64,000 bases of DNA from positions 62,001 to 126,000 of the forward strand of contig JAKJHU010000569.1 in NCBI GenBank assembly GCA_022316685.1, read 5' to 3'. Source of the stretch: Progne subis subis. Lineage: Eukaryota; Chordata; Aves; Passeriformes; Hirundinidae. This document shows, piece after piece, positions 1 to 12,079 of this stretch. The stretch's first letter is position 1, and each line of letters starts with the position of its first letter. Below the pieces are notes generated by a model. The model was given only the letters and a program-made list of their open reading frames with translations, searched no databases and was not told the origin of the DNA. Both the position numbers and the translations under genes were made by a program.

Positions 1-618
1 CTTGCTTTGCTGCAAGACTCCTGCTGTGTGCACAGTGTGGAAAGCCAAGGGAAGCTGCAGTTGTGGCACATCCTGTGACAGAAGCTGCACCTCATTCTCC
101 AGGAAAGTTTCTTGGAAAGAGCAAACAGGAGAAAGGTTCTGGGAAAAATGAAACAGCTTCTAAAAAATGAAAACAGAAAGAAACAATCCAAGATGTTTTT
201 CTCTATTTATTGCTATGCTCCCCTTTTCCATCTTGCACTACTTCTCCATCCCCTTAGTTCCAAATGGACCTCACATCTAAGATCCATGACTTGGCAAGTT
301 TTAGACACTGTAAAATACCATGAGCTACATGCAGTTTGCCTTCCCCTGTTTTTCTTGGAAAGCAATGCTGGAGACACAGGTGCAGCGCTTGGGTCAGGTA
401 CAAATGCTGCATTCAGGGAATGTGCTCTGACAGTGTCTGACCCTCAGCAGGGACAATGCACAGCAGCAGCCAAGGGGATTCCTGTGCCACCGTGCAGGAG
501 TCAAGACTCTGGGTCTTGGCTCAACACTGCAAAGTTCCCATGTCTGGACAGGCTCAGGGGCTGCCCCCGGGGAGCGCGGGGCTCGGCACGGGGCTGAGCG
601 GGCAACGGACAAACAGAC

Positions 619-3284
619 ATGGGAAAAATGGCCCGGGGGCTTCAGCTGCAGCCACGGCAGCAGCAGCAGCAGCGGCATAAGCCAAAGAGGAGATTTTGTC
701 TACCCCGTCCTGCTTCTTCTCTCCCTCTCCCTCAGTCCCGCACACTCTCCCGCAGTCCCGCACCCTCTCCCGGTCTCCCTTTCCCGGTGTCCCCCTCCTC
801 TCCCAGTCTCCCTCTCCCCTGCTGGGCCGGGCCATGCCCCCAGCCCGACCCCGGCCCCAGACGGGGCTGCCCCGTCCCCTGCCCCTGGGCGTCCCGCCGC
901 GGTCTCCCCTCTGCCCGGCTCTGGCCGTACTGGCGGTGGCGATGCTGGGCGGGCATCAGTGCCTGGAGCCAAGGGGGCATCGCTGCCCTTTGGCTGCGCC
1001 TGAGCCATGCTCGGCCCCAGCCCCGGCCCCGGCCCCGGCTCCTCCCGGGCCCCGCAGAGGACACACGCGGTGCAGCCGCTCCCGCCGCCTCCGCTGCGGC
1101 TTCCCCGGCCCGAGCTCCGCCGCTCGGCAGCGCGGCCGCCGGCCCCGAGCTGCCGCTGTCCCGTCCCCAGGAGCGAACGCCTGGGGATGCCCGGCCCGGG
1201 GCGGTTGAGGGGCGCTCGGGGGCCGTTCCTGGCCCCGGGCCGAGTGCTGACAGCCGCGTCTCGCCGGCAGGGAAGGCGCAGCACGGCCTCAAGGAGCAGT
1301 ACCGAGTGGGGTCGCTCCTGGGGCGCGGCGGCTTCGGCAGCGTCTTCGCGGCGACGCGGCTCTCGGACGGCACCCCGGTGAGCGGCGGGGCCGGCGGCGG
1401 GCGCAGGAGATGGAGGATGGGGCTGGGCAGGGCGGGTGCTGAGCTCATCCCGCTGCTCCCCTTGGTTTGAAGGTGGCCATCAAAAGGGTGCCACTGAACC
1501 GCGTCTGGCACTGGGACCAGCTGGTGACTGAGCGGAGCCAGCGGGAGAAGCCGGGGTGTGCTGGGCGGGGATGAGCCGAGGCCCAGCAGGATGGAAGCCC
1601 CAAGGATGCCTGGAGGGAGAGTGGGTGTGAGGCCAGCACAGGGTGCAGAGCATCCCGGGCTGGGTGAGGGCTTCCCCAGCCCTGGCACGGCATCAGCCCC
1701 ACTGACGCCATCGTGCTCCTCCCGCAGCCCAACGGCACCAGCGCACCACTGGAGATCGTGCTGCTGCACAAGGTCTCCACTGGCTTCCCTGGGGTCGCCC
1801 AGCAGCTGGAGTGGCTTGAGCTCCCCAACGACATCATCATGGTGCTGGAGCACCCGGAACGATGTCAGGACCTCCGGCATTTCATTCGGGCACGGGGGTT
1901 CCTGTCCGAGGAGGTGGCACGGGAGCTGTTCCGCCAGGTGCTGGAGGCCGTGCAGCATTGCACCAGCTGCGGGGTCCTGCACAGAGACATCAAACCGGAG
2001 AACATCCTGGTTGACCTGGCCACCAGGCAGGCCAAATTGATCGACTTTGGCTGTGGCACCTACCTGCAAGACACGGCCTACATTCACTTTGCAGGTGAGC
2101 CCACAAAGGGGTGTACTCCCAGTTCTGGACATCTCCTGGCCCAACATCTCATGACCCGACCTGGGTGTGGCAGCAGGGGTTCTCCCTTTTGCTGCCAGTC
2201 ATGGCATTGAGTCTTCAGCCAAGTTGCTTTTGAGCAGGGGCAGGTGGGGGTCAGCTTCCAGACGTGCTGGCAGCCTTTTCCAGCCACTCTGGCCAGGACT
2301 GGGGCTGGGTCTGGGGCAGCCAGCCTGACAGAAACACCCGTGTGTGGGGGTGGCAGAGAGGGGTGGAGCCAGAACCTGTGCTCCAGCCAGTTGGGTGTGC
2401 AGGTGAGAAAGGGCTTGGACTGCTGCACTTGCCTGGTTTGCCTTGGCTTCAGAATGTTTTTGGGGCAATGCAGGCAGGGAGGATGAAGGCATGGTTTTTC
2501 CCCAGCACTGAATGGGATTTTCCTTGTCATGGTTGGGCATTGCCAGAACTTACACTGCCCTCTTCCAATACCAGTGGCTTCTTTTCCAACCCCAAGTTTG
2601 TCCACAAGTCCCAGGTGCTGGTGAGAGGGCAGCAGGTCACACCACGTGCCACTGGGGCAGCCTCCGCATGCCCAGGGATGCTGGGGCCAGGCTCTGGGAG
2701 CAGCAGCATCCCCCTGATGAGCTCCATCTGTATTCCATAGGAACACCGTCATACAGTCCCCCGGAATGGACCCACTTTGGCTGGTACTACGGCAAGCCAG
2801 CTACCATCTGGTCCCTGGGCATCCTGCTGCACCAGATGGTCTGCGGGGAGCACCCTTTCAGGAGGGGCCAGAACATCAGCTGGGACCATCAGCTCTCGCT
2901 GCCACAGCGGCTCTCTCAAGGTGGATCCTCATCTCTGGGCACGGGGAGAATAGCCAGTGCTGGGAGACAGCAGCGGGCTGGTGAGCATCCTGCTCTGGCA
3001 GCTGCTGAGGAGGTGGCACATGTCCTGCTCTCCTGCTCTCCTCCAAAACAGGGAATTGATGGGAAAGTTTAGGCCCAGCTCTGAGCACATCCAGCATGGC
3101 CTGGGCATGGCAATAGTGGGGCAAAGCAGACAGGAGCCTTCTCCAACTGACTGGCGGTTTATGGTTTATCTCCCCAGAGTTCCAAGATCTGATCAGGAGG
3201 TGTTTAACCATGCTAGACGTGGACAGGCCCTCATTAGAAGACCTGTTTTGTGATCCTTGGATGCAGGATATTCATCTACCATAG
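619..3284 (+). CDS. PIM-like serine/threonine kinase, left-arm copy (five coding exons)
   Basis: A PIM-family kinase, a group of constitutively active cytosolic and nuclear survival kinases. Coding exons read 619-1377, 1473-1523, 1728-2094, 2741-2920 and 3178-3284 (stop TAG), all in phase. Motifs in order: glycine loop GRGGFGSV, VAIK lysine at 1482-1484, a PIM-type hinge with proline (EHPERCQDL), HRDIKPEN catalytic loop, DFG, SPPEW activation-segment end, and IWSLGILL. The C-terminus is DPWMQDIHLP. Known PIM1 has about 313 residues, and this kinase core matches that length. The N-terminus is uncertain: 619 is the first in-frame ATG of a proline- and arginine-rich leader, and upstream exons are possible. 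The donor after 1523 is gtgact instead of gtgagt in the right copy, which may reduce splicing. This is the most intact kinase gene in the window. Confidence 0.82.
658..672 (+). repeat. (CAG)5 microsatellite in PIM leader
   Basis: Five CAG units in the open leader frame of the kinase gene, read as polyglutamine. The right-arm counterpart has nine units. Confidence 0.85.
700..1270 (+). promoter_or_regulatory. CpG- and CT-rich 5' region of left PIM-like gene
   Basis: Very GC-rich with many CpGs towards 1270 and repeated CT-rich units such as tcccgcacactctcccgcag. It resembles a CpG-island promoter or first exon. No TATA box stands out, and whether it is transcribed leader or promoter cannot be decided here. 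Confidence 0.4.
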
Positions 3285-3560
3285 AAGAAGGGAGAGAGCC
3301 ACAGGCACCCTTTGATGCAGGGCCCTGGTAAGTAACAGCTGCACACATGCCTTGGCAATCAGAAGCAAAGAAACCCAGACTTTTATTCTGCTGCCTGTGT
3401 CACTGCACAGGGGTCATCAGATGGGAGCACGCAGCCCTTGTGCTGGAGCTGAGCGTGTCTGCCCAGCACTGGTGGCTGCCATCCCAGCTGGTTTGGCTTG
3501 TCCTGGTTCACTGACAGCTGGGGCCCTGGGCAGAGCACTGAAAGCCTGGTCTCACCCCCA

Positions 3561-4813
3561 GGGAAGGAGAAGGAGCCCCTGGAGGAGCTGTACCAGGTGG
3601 GGCTGCTGCTGCTGGAGACAGCAAGGATGACATCAAGGATGACAACCTCTTCCTCGACCTGGCCAGCACAAAGCTGGAGATGAGGGACTCTGATTCTGGA
3701 ACCTTCTTCAAAGCTAGGCTCCACAGTGAATTTGCAGATGAGTCCACACACAAGGGGATGCTCCAGATTTGGGCATTGCACAGCCTGGCCAGGAACCAAA
3801 GGTTCCCCCTTTGCTGGGGCTGATGCAACTGATTCTTCAGTGGGCTGCCCCGCTGCTTTGTGTCAGGGCTGGGGCCATGGGCTGGCGTGGTTACGAAATG
3901 GGAGTCAGCTTCTGGCCCTGCCAACAGCCCCCACCATCCCACCGTGCCCTGGGCTGGGGCTGGGGCAGCCAGCCCGACACAAACAAACCCCCATGGCAGG
4001 AGCAGAGGTGGGACTCCAGCACCTGTGCACGGCTGCTTTGCTTTGCAGTCAAGGAAGGGCTTGGGCTGCTCCACTCCCCTTGTTTGCTTTGGGATCACCA
4101 TCACTTTTAGGGGGCAGTGCAGGGGGGAAGGGAGAAAGCATGGGCTTCCCTCAACCAGTGGTTGGGTTTTTCCCTAGCATGCAGGGGTTGGGCCTTCCTC
4201 AACCTGTGACTGACATAAAATCTTTTATCTTTTCCCTTGTTTCCCCTTTTTGTCTGTAATCTATTTTCCTTAATTTGTTGTTTGTTTTTCTAAAGGAAGC
4301 CTTCCAGGCAGTGTCCAGTCTGGATGGGGAAGTGCTTGGGACCAGCTGTGGCGTGGATGGGCCGTGCCCTTGGAGAAGGCTGAGGACATCCTTTGGGAGC
4401 AGCTTTTCTTCCAGCCGTGGATGGTGTGAGGTGGGTCCCCATCTTCTTGGCATGGGTGGGATAAGAGCTTTTGGGAGGTGGCAGCGAGCACAGGAGCATC
4501 CTGCTCTTGGGCAGCTGCTGAGGAGGTGGATGTGCCGTGGCTGGCTGCAGGCTGGGCACATGTCCTGCCCTCCTGCTCTGCTGCCAAAGGCAGCAATGAT
4601 GGGCAGCTTTGGGCACCGCTCTGAGCACGGCCAGCATGGCCTGGGCACCGCGGGCGGCTGGGACAAGGGCACAGGAGCCTTCAGCTGACGGGCGGTTTCT
4701 GCTTTCTCTCCTTGCAGCCGGGCTCTGCGGATGCTGAGGCTGCTCTGGGCTCTGGCAGGGCTCTGCTGGAGCTCAGCACCGGGCCAGAATCAGCCAAAGA
4801 AGAAACGGTGTGA
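3561..4813 (+). pseudogene. Rearranged PIM-like kinase remnant, left arm
   Basis: A second, decayed PIM-like unit directly downstream of the first. After an acceptor-like cccccag, 3561-3620 reads GKEKEPLEELYQVGLLL, close to the region before the PIM glycine loop. It is followed out of frame at 3629 by DIKDDNLFLDLASTKLEMRD, the catalytic-loop to DFG region with DFG replaced by DSD. A piece at 4310-4430 (AEDILWEQLFFQPWM) matches the helix after IWSLGILL. The glycine loop, VAIK lysine and HRD are missing. Introns match those of the first unit, for example the stretch ending in ctgacgggcggtttctg near 4700. A last open piece after an acceptor at 4717-4718 runs to TGA at 4811 without clear PIM similarity. 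It is a tandem duplicate with internal deletion. Confidence 0.68.
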
Positions 4814-5688
4814 CCTGCAGCAGAGACTTGCTTGAACATTTTGGCAATGCTGCTCAAGTTAGGAGAATGTACATCTCCAAGGGAAAACATACTGCCCCCC
4901 AAAAATTAAACTTGTTCAATACCTTCTGAAATGAAATCAATCTAGGATGTGTCCAAATGACGCTTGTCAGCTTGCTCAAGCTGTAGCTCAGCCCTTCACT
5001 GAACAGTTCTCTCCCCCAGCTGCCTTTTACTTCACAACTGCTCCCTCCTTTCCCCCAGTGAGTTCCCAGCCCATCGCAGTCTCCATCACACTGTTGCCTT
5101 CCTTGATGCCCCTCACCATGAGGGAGATCAAGCCCCAGGCTTAGGGACTCATCCTGTCCCTGGCGGAAGAACAGCAATGTCTCAGAGGTACAGTGACATT
5201 TTAGTGTCATTCAGAGCTGCTCTCCAGCCCTCAGCCCTCCTCACTGCTGAGTTCCCTCTCCCTTTTCCTCATCCTTTCCAGCAGGATGAGCTCTGTGAAT
5301 CCCCCTGAGCCTTCCCACTCTTCCCTGCTCACCCACCCAGCTCAGTTTGACTAAAATGAAGCTTCTTTGTCTCCTCTGGCACACACCAGTGCAGTCCCCT
5401 CTGCGCAGAGCCCAGCCCCAGAGCACAGCACACAGCAGTGCAGTCTGGGCTGGAGCAGCTGCCCTGTGCCCCTGGCTTGGCTGTTTGTGGCACCTAAATG
5501 CTCCCTGTTTCCAGCTCTGCCTGCAGGATGGCCCCAGGGCAGAGCCCAGCCGGGCTCCCACTGCATCCCCTGGAGCCTGGGGCAGACAGTGGTGCCAGAG
5601 CTGAGCTTCATGGGGAGCACCCAGAGCTGTGGCTTGCACTCAGTGTTTGCAAGGGTTGTGTTCTCATGTCCTGCAGCTTGTGGGGAAA
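4814..5688. other. No gene recognised
   Basis: Matches 54,969-55,839 in reverse. Short open frames exist on both strands, but none has a recognisable domain. Confidence 0.5.
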
Positions 5689-5841
5689 GGGTCCGTGTGT
5701 GCTAGGGGCTCTTGCATGTCTCTGTATCCATGGACAGAAGGGTCTGTGTGTGCCAGGGGCTCTTGCATGTCTCTCTATCCATGGACAGAAGGGTTTGTCT
5801 GTGCAAGGGTTTCCATAATGTCTTTGTCCTCATGGGTATGG
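5689..5841 (+). repeat. 51-bp tandem repeat, three units
   Basis: Units start at 5689, 5740 and 5791, an exact 51-bp spacing, each carrying ctcttgcatgtctct and tccatggacagaa. Unit length is a multiple of three and the local frame stays open. The right arm (54,873-54,968) has only two units. Confidence 0.85.
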
Positions 5842-7130
5842 AATGAACACTGAAAGTGTCAGTCATGTTGCTTGCACACTCCTTCCTTTCTGTACAAGAC
5901 ACATCAGTGCACACCCCCACCTATAGATATATTAAAGGGATAAGAATGGATAGAGATTTCCCACAGAGCTCTAACTTTGATATACTCACTCGTAAACTGT
6001 TGGCCAGGGGATTTTTTTTTCCCGCTCTGTTTGAATAGGTGTCCAAGAGCTGAAGGCAGCAGCATTCAGAAGCAGTTTCAGGATTTCCAGGCAGGAAATG
6101 GAGCTGACAACCATCCGTGTAACTCGCCATATTCATCAGGATGAGCTGCTGGTTCTTTAGGAATATGGCACAATGGAGACAAGCCTTGGGAAAATCCCAG
6201 CTCTCAGTGGAATTATGCTATGGGGGTGCAGCAGAAAACACTTTGTGTCTGCTCTGGGGGACACAAGGGTCCAAGGAGCTGTGGTGACAGAAGGTCACCT
6301 GGGCTGGTGGCAGGTTAAGTCCTGTTTCATGACATTCAGAGGGGCACAGGACAAAGCCCCAAGCCCCCCAACCCCTTAATGAAGTCTGTGTTGCCGCACA
6401 TCCTCAAGGAAAAGCTGCTGTCACACAATCATTGGGATTTTGAAATTTCATTTGCAATACTTTACATCCAAGTTGCAAACTGTACTATTTTTAAAGTCAA
6501 GACACTGTCATGCACAATCCATCTTTCAGTTGCCTATTGCTTCAAACACAATTTAAAATATCTTCATATTGGAAAAAAACCTACAAAATCTTTTAAAAAA
6601 AGACACTGACGTCAGTAAGATGGATCCATGCCATCAGAACATTTACAAAGTAGACAACTTAGTTCTCTTTTTCAAAAGATCAGTTACATCTTAATCCAAA
6701 GTTCTATAAGATTTGTCGCTACACATTTATATTTTGCTTTCCTCTTTCATATATATTTGGTTTTCTTTTTCTTTTTCTTTTTAAGCAGACAACACGGCCT
6801 AAAAAAGGAATGTACAGCAAAATGAGATACATTTCTGATAATCAAGTTGTACGCTTCTCTTCTGTTTACTTTTGTTTGGATACCCTGAAGAAAAAAACGT
6901 AGCACAGACCAGCAGATGTGTAAAGTGGGTGCTTGGACATAACTGGAGTTCAGCACTGGTGACATCTTGTTCTAGTCAAGAGTTGCAGAATTCTTTTGCA
7001 TATCTTGAACCATGTGTTTGCAGGCACAGCATCTGCAGTGCTGTTGCACCACTGCACGTGAATAATTCTGTTATTCCCTCCCAGAATTTGGGCTCTGCCC
7101 AAGGACAAGGTACTACAGTCCTTTACTGCT
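5842..7130. other. AT-rich stretch, no gene recognised
   Basis: Low-GC sequence. Up to about 6,560 it pairs with the right arm; from about 6,640 to 7,130 I could not find the matching sequence at 53,815-54,060, so the arms differ here. No coding similarity seen. Confidence 0.5.
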
Positions 7131-7598
7131 CATTCCTGTGAGGAACAGCTCCCATCCCGCTGGCTGAGCTGCTCAGGCCCTGCAGGGCTGAGGCTTTTCC
7201 CACTGCTGGGCACAGACTGATGGAGCAGCACTGCTGAACACGGGACACACAGAGGGAGCAGAAGCAGCTGCCTTTGCCCACCTGAAGCTCCAAGGCCCAG
7301 ACTGTGAGCAGACAGGGCTGGAGGAGACTGGCAGGCTCCCTGTTTGCTGTGCTGCCCCACTTGTGCCCGGCCCAGCTCTGCGGGAGGCAGAGGGAGAACA
7401 AGGGGCAGCTCCCTGCCAGCCCCAGCCCAGGGACCCCTCCAGCCCCGGGCCTTGGGGCACTGTCAGCACCCGCTGCTCCAGCCACCGCTTCTGCTGGCCC
7501 TGACAGCAACAACCAAATGGTGGCTGATCCCCAGGGAGCAGCAGCAGTGGCTGGATCTGATCCCTCACTCTGGGGCATGGATGCACAAATGACCCCCA

Positions 7599-7622
7599 CA
7601 GCAGCAGCAGCAGCAGCAGCAG
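7599..7622 (+). repeat. (CAG)8 microsatellite
   Basis: Eight CAG units; the right arm at 53,299-53,313 has five CTG units. It sits in a GC-rich segment (7,130-7,700) with several overlapping open frames and no recognisable domain. Confidence 0.85.
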
Positions 7623-7904
7623 CACATGGAGCTGACTTTCAGCACAGCCCCTGCCACTCTTCCCTCCTGTGTGCACTCCTCGGCGGGGACAGCTTCCCCC
7701 AGCTGATGTGTGGATGTGGGTGATGGGAAAGTCTGAGGGGACCTGGTGCTGTCTTTCTTAATCACTGCAGGCAATCTTGGGTAGTGATGATTGGGTGCAT
7801 TGCTGAGCTTCTCCTTTGCTGATTCTTTGCAGTTCTGCATTATAATAAATCACAGAATTCCTGAACTTTGTGTCTGTGTCTTTGGTGCTGACCCTGCTCA
7901 CCAG

Positions 7905-8235
7905 CAGAACAGACACTGCGGCCCCACAGAACCAAAGGTGCCGTGTGACACTGCGGGGCCTGGTGTGACCAAGTGTCACTTGTGTCACTCTGTCACCAAG
8001 GACACCTCTCTGCCATTTCAGGATCTCTTAGAACCGAGGGGCCATTGTGGCACTGCAGGACCTCATGAAACCAAGTGGACCATAGTGACGCTTTGTGGTC
8101 TCATGGAACCAGGATGAAATTGTTACATTGTGTGGCCCCAAGGAATCAAGCAGCCATTTTGACTCTTCATGGCCTCATGGAACCATGGAGACCATTGTGA
8201 CACTGCAGGGACCTGTATAACCAAAGGTCCATTGT
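7905..8235 (+). repeat. Degenerate ~38-bp minisatellite, short block
   Basis: Diverged units of the pattern cctcatggaaccaaggggcc followed by attgtgacactgcag, the same family as the large arrays at 25,080-26,330, 28,860-30,480 and 34,310-35,490. Related pieces occur at 10,150-10,215 and, reversed, at 49,340-49,510 and 51,540-51,845. Confidence 0.7.
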
Positions 8236-8687
8236 TTTCCTCTGGCTGGCACTGCAGAGTCCAGACTCTCCCTGCCCCTGTCCCAGCCCCACAGAGCAGC
8301 AGAGTCAGGTCTGGCCCTGCAGCAGGGACTGGAGGCCATGGGGCTCAGGGACGGTGACTCTCTCTGCTTCCTGGAGATTTTCCCCCTGCAGGTGTTTCCC
8401 TGGGCCTGATCTCTCCCTGCCAGCACTCACAGACCCCAAATCTCTGTGCACTCTCCCTGGCCCTACAGAACCCTGCCTGTTTGCAGGGCACTGGCTGGGG
8501 GCAGGTTCTGTTTGCAGCTTGGAGAAAGGACAGGTCAGACTCAGCCTGATGGGCCCTGGTGCCGAGGCAACAAGATAATGCTTGAACTGTGCCAAAAGCT
8601 GTAGCTGTGCAGAAAGAAATAGTTATGTTGTAACAAGGAATGGGAATGAAGCTCTTTTCAGAAATCAGCAAATTCATCAGAACAAGC

Positions 8688-9641
8688 TGTATTGGTTTGG
8701 CACGGCCTGGTTTTTGGCAGCAGGGGCACCACGGATATCATTGGGGATGCAGAGATCCACTCTCAGCCCATGGGGATCCATGGGGATGGAGAGATCCACT
8801 CTCAGCCCATGGGGATCCATGGGGATGCAGAGATCCACTCTCAGCCCATGGGGATCCATGGGGGATGCAGTGATCCACTGTCAGCCCATGGGGTCCCATG
8901 GGGATGCAGAGATCCACTCTCAGTCCCAGGGGATCCATGGGGATGCAGAGATCCACTCTCAGCCCATGGGGATCCATGGGGATGCAGAGATCCACCCACA
9001 GTCCCTGGGGAGGTGCCCATCCCAGAGCGGGTGGATGCCTGGATGAGGCTGTGATCCAGTGGGAGACCCGGTGGAGAGAGGGGGCCCTGCTTCCAGGCTG
9101 GAGCAGCCTGTCCTTGGAGGACTGCACCCCGTGGGAGGAGAGCCCCATGCTGCAGCAGTTTGGGAGGACTGTGTGCCCGTGGGAGGGACTCAGGTTGCAG
9201 CAGGTGAGGTAGGGCTGCTGCTCGTGAGAGTGGACCCACGCTGGGGCAGTTCATGGAGAACTGTATCCAGTGGGAGGGACTCCATGGCCACATGGGAGAA
9301 GGGATCCTCTCCCAGAGCACCAGAAGAAGGTCTCTGGATGAAATGAGAAAACTCCCATGCCCTGTTTCTCTGTGCTGTCGTGGGAAGGAGGGAGGAGCTG
9401 GGTGGAAAAAAGGTGTTTTAAGGGTTTCTTTTACCCCTCATTATTCTTCTCTTATTCTGTTAGTAATAAAATTCACTTTGCAACTTGAGCCTTTTTGCAT
9501 TTGAAATATTTCTCCTGGTCCTTATCTCACTCATGAAGTGTTCTTTAATATTTTTTTTCCTTCTCTGCCCAGCTGTGGCAGGGGAGGATGAGTGAAGGAC
9601 TCTTGTGGGTGCCTGCAGTGGGCCAGTGTCCAACCATGACA
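8688..9641 (+). mobile_element. ERVL-type solo LTR with internal VNTR, left arm
   Basis: Starts tgtattggtttgg and ends ccaaccatgaca, flanked by caagc and caagg, a near-match 5-bp target duplication. The interior has the repeated ctgcaccccgtgggag motif and an AATAAA (near 9465) typical of avian ERVL-class LTRs, from my memory of that family. A 39-bp VNTR is embedded near the 5' end. The same LTR is in the right arm, so it inserted before the palindrome formed. Confidence 0.65.
8743..9005 (+). repeat. 39-bp VNTR, seven units
   Basis: Seven units of ggggatgcagagatccactc plus tcagcccatggggatccat. One unit is 40 bp, and the last is degenerate. Unit length is a multiple of three, giving a long repetitive open frame that is probably not a gene. 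The right arm has four units. Confidence 0.88.
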
Positions 9642-11680
9642 CAAGGTAACTGCAAACAGCTGACCCCTGGCTATTTGAGCAGACAATCTTATAGAGCATG
9701 TGCAGGAAGCAGGGGTAATAAGTTCAAGTGCCAGGAAGTTTTCTGAGTCTTCATCAAAACAACCACCAGGAGGGTGACGAGCACCGCCTGCAGAGACTAT
9801 GCATGTACTACAAGGGCTTTACATAATCATGTGATTAGAAAATATGTTACAACATGAATGGTAGGAAAGTATAATGAGAATAAAAAAAAACCCCCAAAAC
9901 AAACGTATAAAAGCTAGTACTGTGTGAGGAACAGACAAGTGAGTTTGTGGTGGAGCTATCCCCCTCACTCCTAGCATTGAATAAACAAATATCTGCCTCA
10001 AAAGCCTTATAGTATGGGTTACTGATTCTTGCCTAGTTTTCCTGGGTTTTTCTGCCCACCTCATTGCCTGGAAAGTTGGAATGCACCAGCAGGAATTCCA
10101 GTTCCTGGGAGAGGCTGTTTAGTCCCTGGCTATGAAAGCTTCCTCCAGCTGATGTGTGGAACCAAGGAGATCATTCTGATGTTACAGGGACTCTTATAAC
10201 CAAGGGTCCATTGTTTTTCCTCTCCCTGCCCCAGCCCTGCAGAGCAGCCCAGACCTGTCTGGCCCTGCAGCAGGAACTGGAGGCACTGGAGGTCAGGAAC
10301 AGCCACTCTGTGTCTGGAATGCTCAGGACATGCTCAGCTCAGGCAGCTCGTGCAGCCCCAGGGCCAGCTCCGCTGCCCAGCACAGCAGCACAGAGTTGGC
10401 CCCGGGGCTCCTCAGGCAGCTCCTGCTGCGCCAGGGACAGGGCAGCCTCTTGCCAGGGCTCCTCTGCACAGCCACGGGCTCCTGCTCTGCTCCTGGCACA
10501 TGCCAGCTGCCCACAGAGCCTTTGCCAGGGGAACACGTCTGTGCTGGCCTGAGCAGCCATTGCTGCAGCCCCTGCCCTGCTGCCCACAGCCCCGAGCTGG
10601 GGCTGCTGCTGCTGCAAGAGCACGGGGACTGTGCTGCCCGGGGCCCTGGGCTGCCTCTGCTGGGCTCTGCTGCTCAGGCTGGGAGACAGAGGCAGCTGAT
10701 GCTGCTCCCTGCATTGACCCCCTCGCACACAGGCTCTGCTGGGGCCATGGAGGCTGCTCAGAGGTGCCTGCCTTGTTCCAGGGCTGCCCCACGGCCTTGG
10801 GGCTGCCCTGCATCCTCCTGGGGAAGTTCCCTGAGGGTCAGACCAGTCCGTGCCCAGACTCCTTTCCCTGTGCCTGCTGTGTCCCCTGGGGCTGCAGAGC
10901 TCTCCTGGCTCACAGCACACATTCAGTCCTTGATCTCGGGGTGAGCCCACCCTGGCCAGGCCTGTGCCCAGGGAGCTCCACTCCCTGCTGATCCCTGGCA
11001 CACACTGTCCCTGCAGGTGCCCTGTGTTCTCCTGGCAGCTCCCAAGGCCCTCCAGACAAACCTTCCCCTGCCATCAGCCCTGGCACCAGCTGCAGAGCCC
11101 CAGCCAGGTTCAGCACAGACCATTCCCCATCTGATGGGCCCTGGCCACCAACAAGCAGAAGCTGAGCCAGCCCTGAGTGCCCTGAAGGCCACACTGGGAC
11201 CCTGATCTCATCCCACTGAGCCCTGGGAGAACAAGGAACACAAGGAGCCTCTTCAGAGTCTGTTCCTTGGGCTTGTTCCTGAGAGGGACTGTGCAGGGAG
11301 AGCAAAGCCTTCCTGCCCTGCCCTCAGGAGATCCCTTTGCTGCTGCAGCTGCTGTGCTGGAGCCCAGCTGTGTCCCAGCAGTGCCCATGGCCTGTCCCTG
11401 CCTGTGGGCACAGCACGGACACGCAGCAGCACAGTGACCAAGCTGCCAGAGCACTCGGGCCTGACAGCCACAGCAGGGCTGGGAAGGAGAGGCTGGAGCT
11501 GGGAAGAGCAGATGTGGGAAGAGCCAGGGCCATTGTCCCTGGCTGTGCTGCTGTGCTGGGAGTCTCTTCCCTCCACCTCTGCTCACAGGCACTGCCCCTG
11601 CAGAGCCAGAGAAGGGCTGAGGGAACATCTTGGACACACAGGGCAGAGCAGGACACTTTATTTTACATAAATGCACAGTG
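9642..11680. other. Gene-free stretch, AT-rich then GC-rich
   Basis: 9,642-10,150 is AT-rich with no feature. 10,216-11,680 is GC-rich with long overlapping open frames on both strands, including one of 220 codons on the minus strand (10,339-11,001). The right-arm counterpart (47,890-49,330) has this frame broken near 48,930. No domain recognised; GC content alone explains the openness. Confidence 0.45.
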
Positions 11681-11783
11681 ATGATGGCTCCTTACTGTCT
11701 CTGCTTAACACAAGCATGGGGGATGCTGATGTAGCAATACTGTGGGTAATGGGATCCTTTTTGATTAATATATATTAAAAAGT

Positions 11784-11797
11784 AAAAAAAAAAAAAA
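11784..11797 (+). repeat. Poly-A run, 14 bases
   Basis: The right-arm partner at 47,729-47,771 is a T-run of 43 bases. Confidence 0.9.
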
Positions 11798-11905
11798 GAG
11801 GAAAATTAAAATACAACCAATAGAATAACAAAAAAGACACATGGCACAAGACAATCTGGGCCTGGAATAAGTCCCATTCTGAATGCTATGCAGAAACAAA
11901 GAGGG

Positions 11906-12048
11906 CACTCAATTGTTTCTGAAAAGCTCAGAGTGGTCATGTTCCTCAGGGCATCCTCACGCTCCTGGTTCCTCAGGCTCCAGATGAGGGGGTTCAGTGT
12001 TGGAGGCACCAGCGAGTCCAGAAGTGACAGTGTCAGATCCAGGGATGG
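11906..12048 (-). pseudogene. Olfactory receptor C-terminal fragment, left arm
   Basis: Reads PSLDLTLSLLDSLVPPTLNP then LIWSLRNQEREDALRNM, the TM7 and C-terminal signature of class II olfactory receptors (usually PxxNPxIYSLRNxE). Nothing before TM7 remains; upstream sequence (12,080-12,720) is GC-rich non-OR. The right arm holds the same remnant, so truncation predates the palindrome. Confidence 0.75.
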
Positions 12049-12079
12049 GCACCAGGGTGGCACAGGTGACCTTTAGGCT

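Noticed and set aside
1007..1381. Alternative PIM leader frame starting at 1007
   Set aside because: It is out of frame with the glycine-loop exon; the frame that reads GKAQHGLKEQYRVG into GRGGFGSV is the one open from 619.
6607..6614. Perfect CRE palindrome TGACGTCA
   Set aside because: A single 8-bp site in an AT-rich, non-genic stretch with no right-arm match; chance is adequate.
8582..9054. 154-residue repetitive protein (GDAEIHSQPMGIH units)
   Set aside because: It is the 39-bp VNTR inside an ERVL-type LTR; openness comes from the unit length being a multiple of three.
10330..11001. Long open frames on both strands in GC-rich DNA
   Set aside because: Several overlapping frames are open at once, none has a domain, and the right-arm counterpart is frameshifted.
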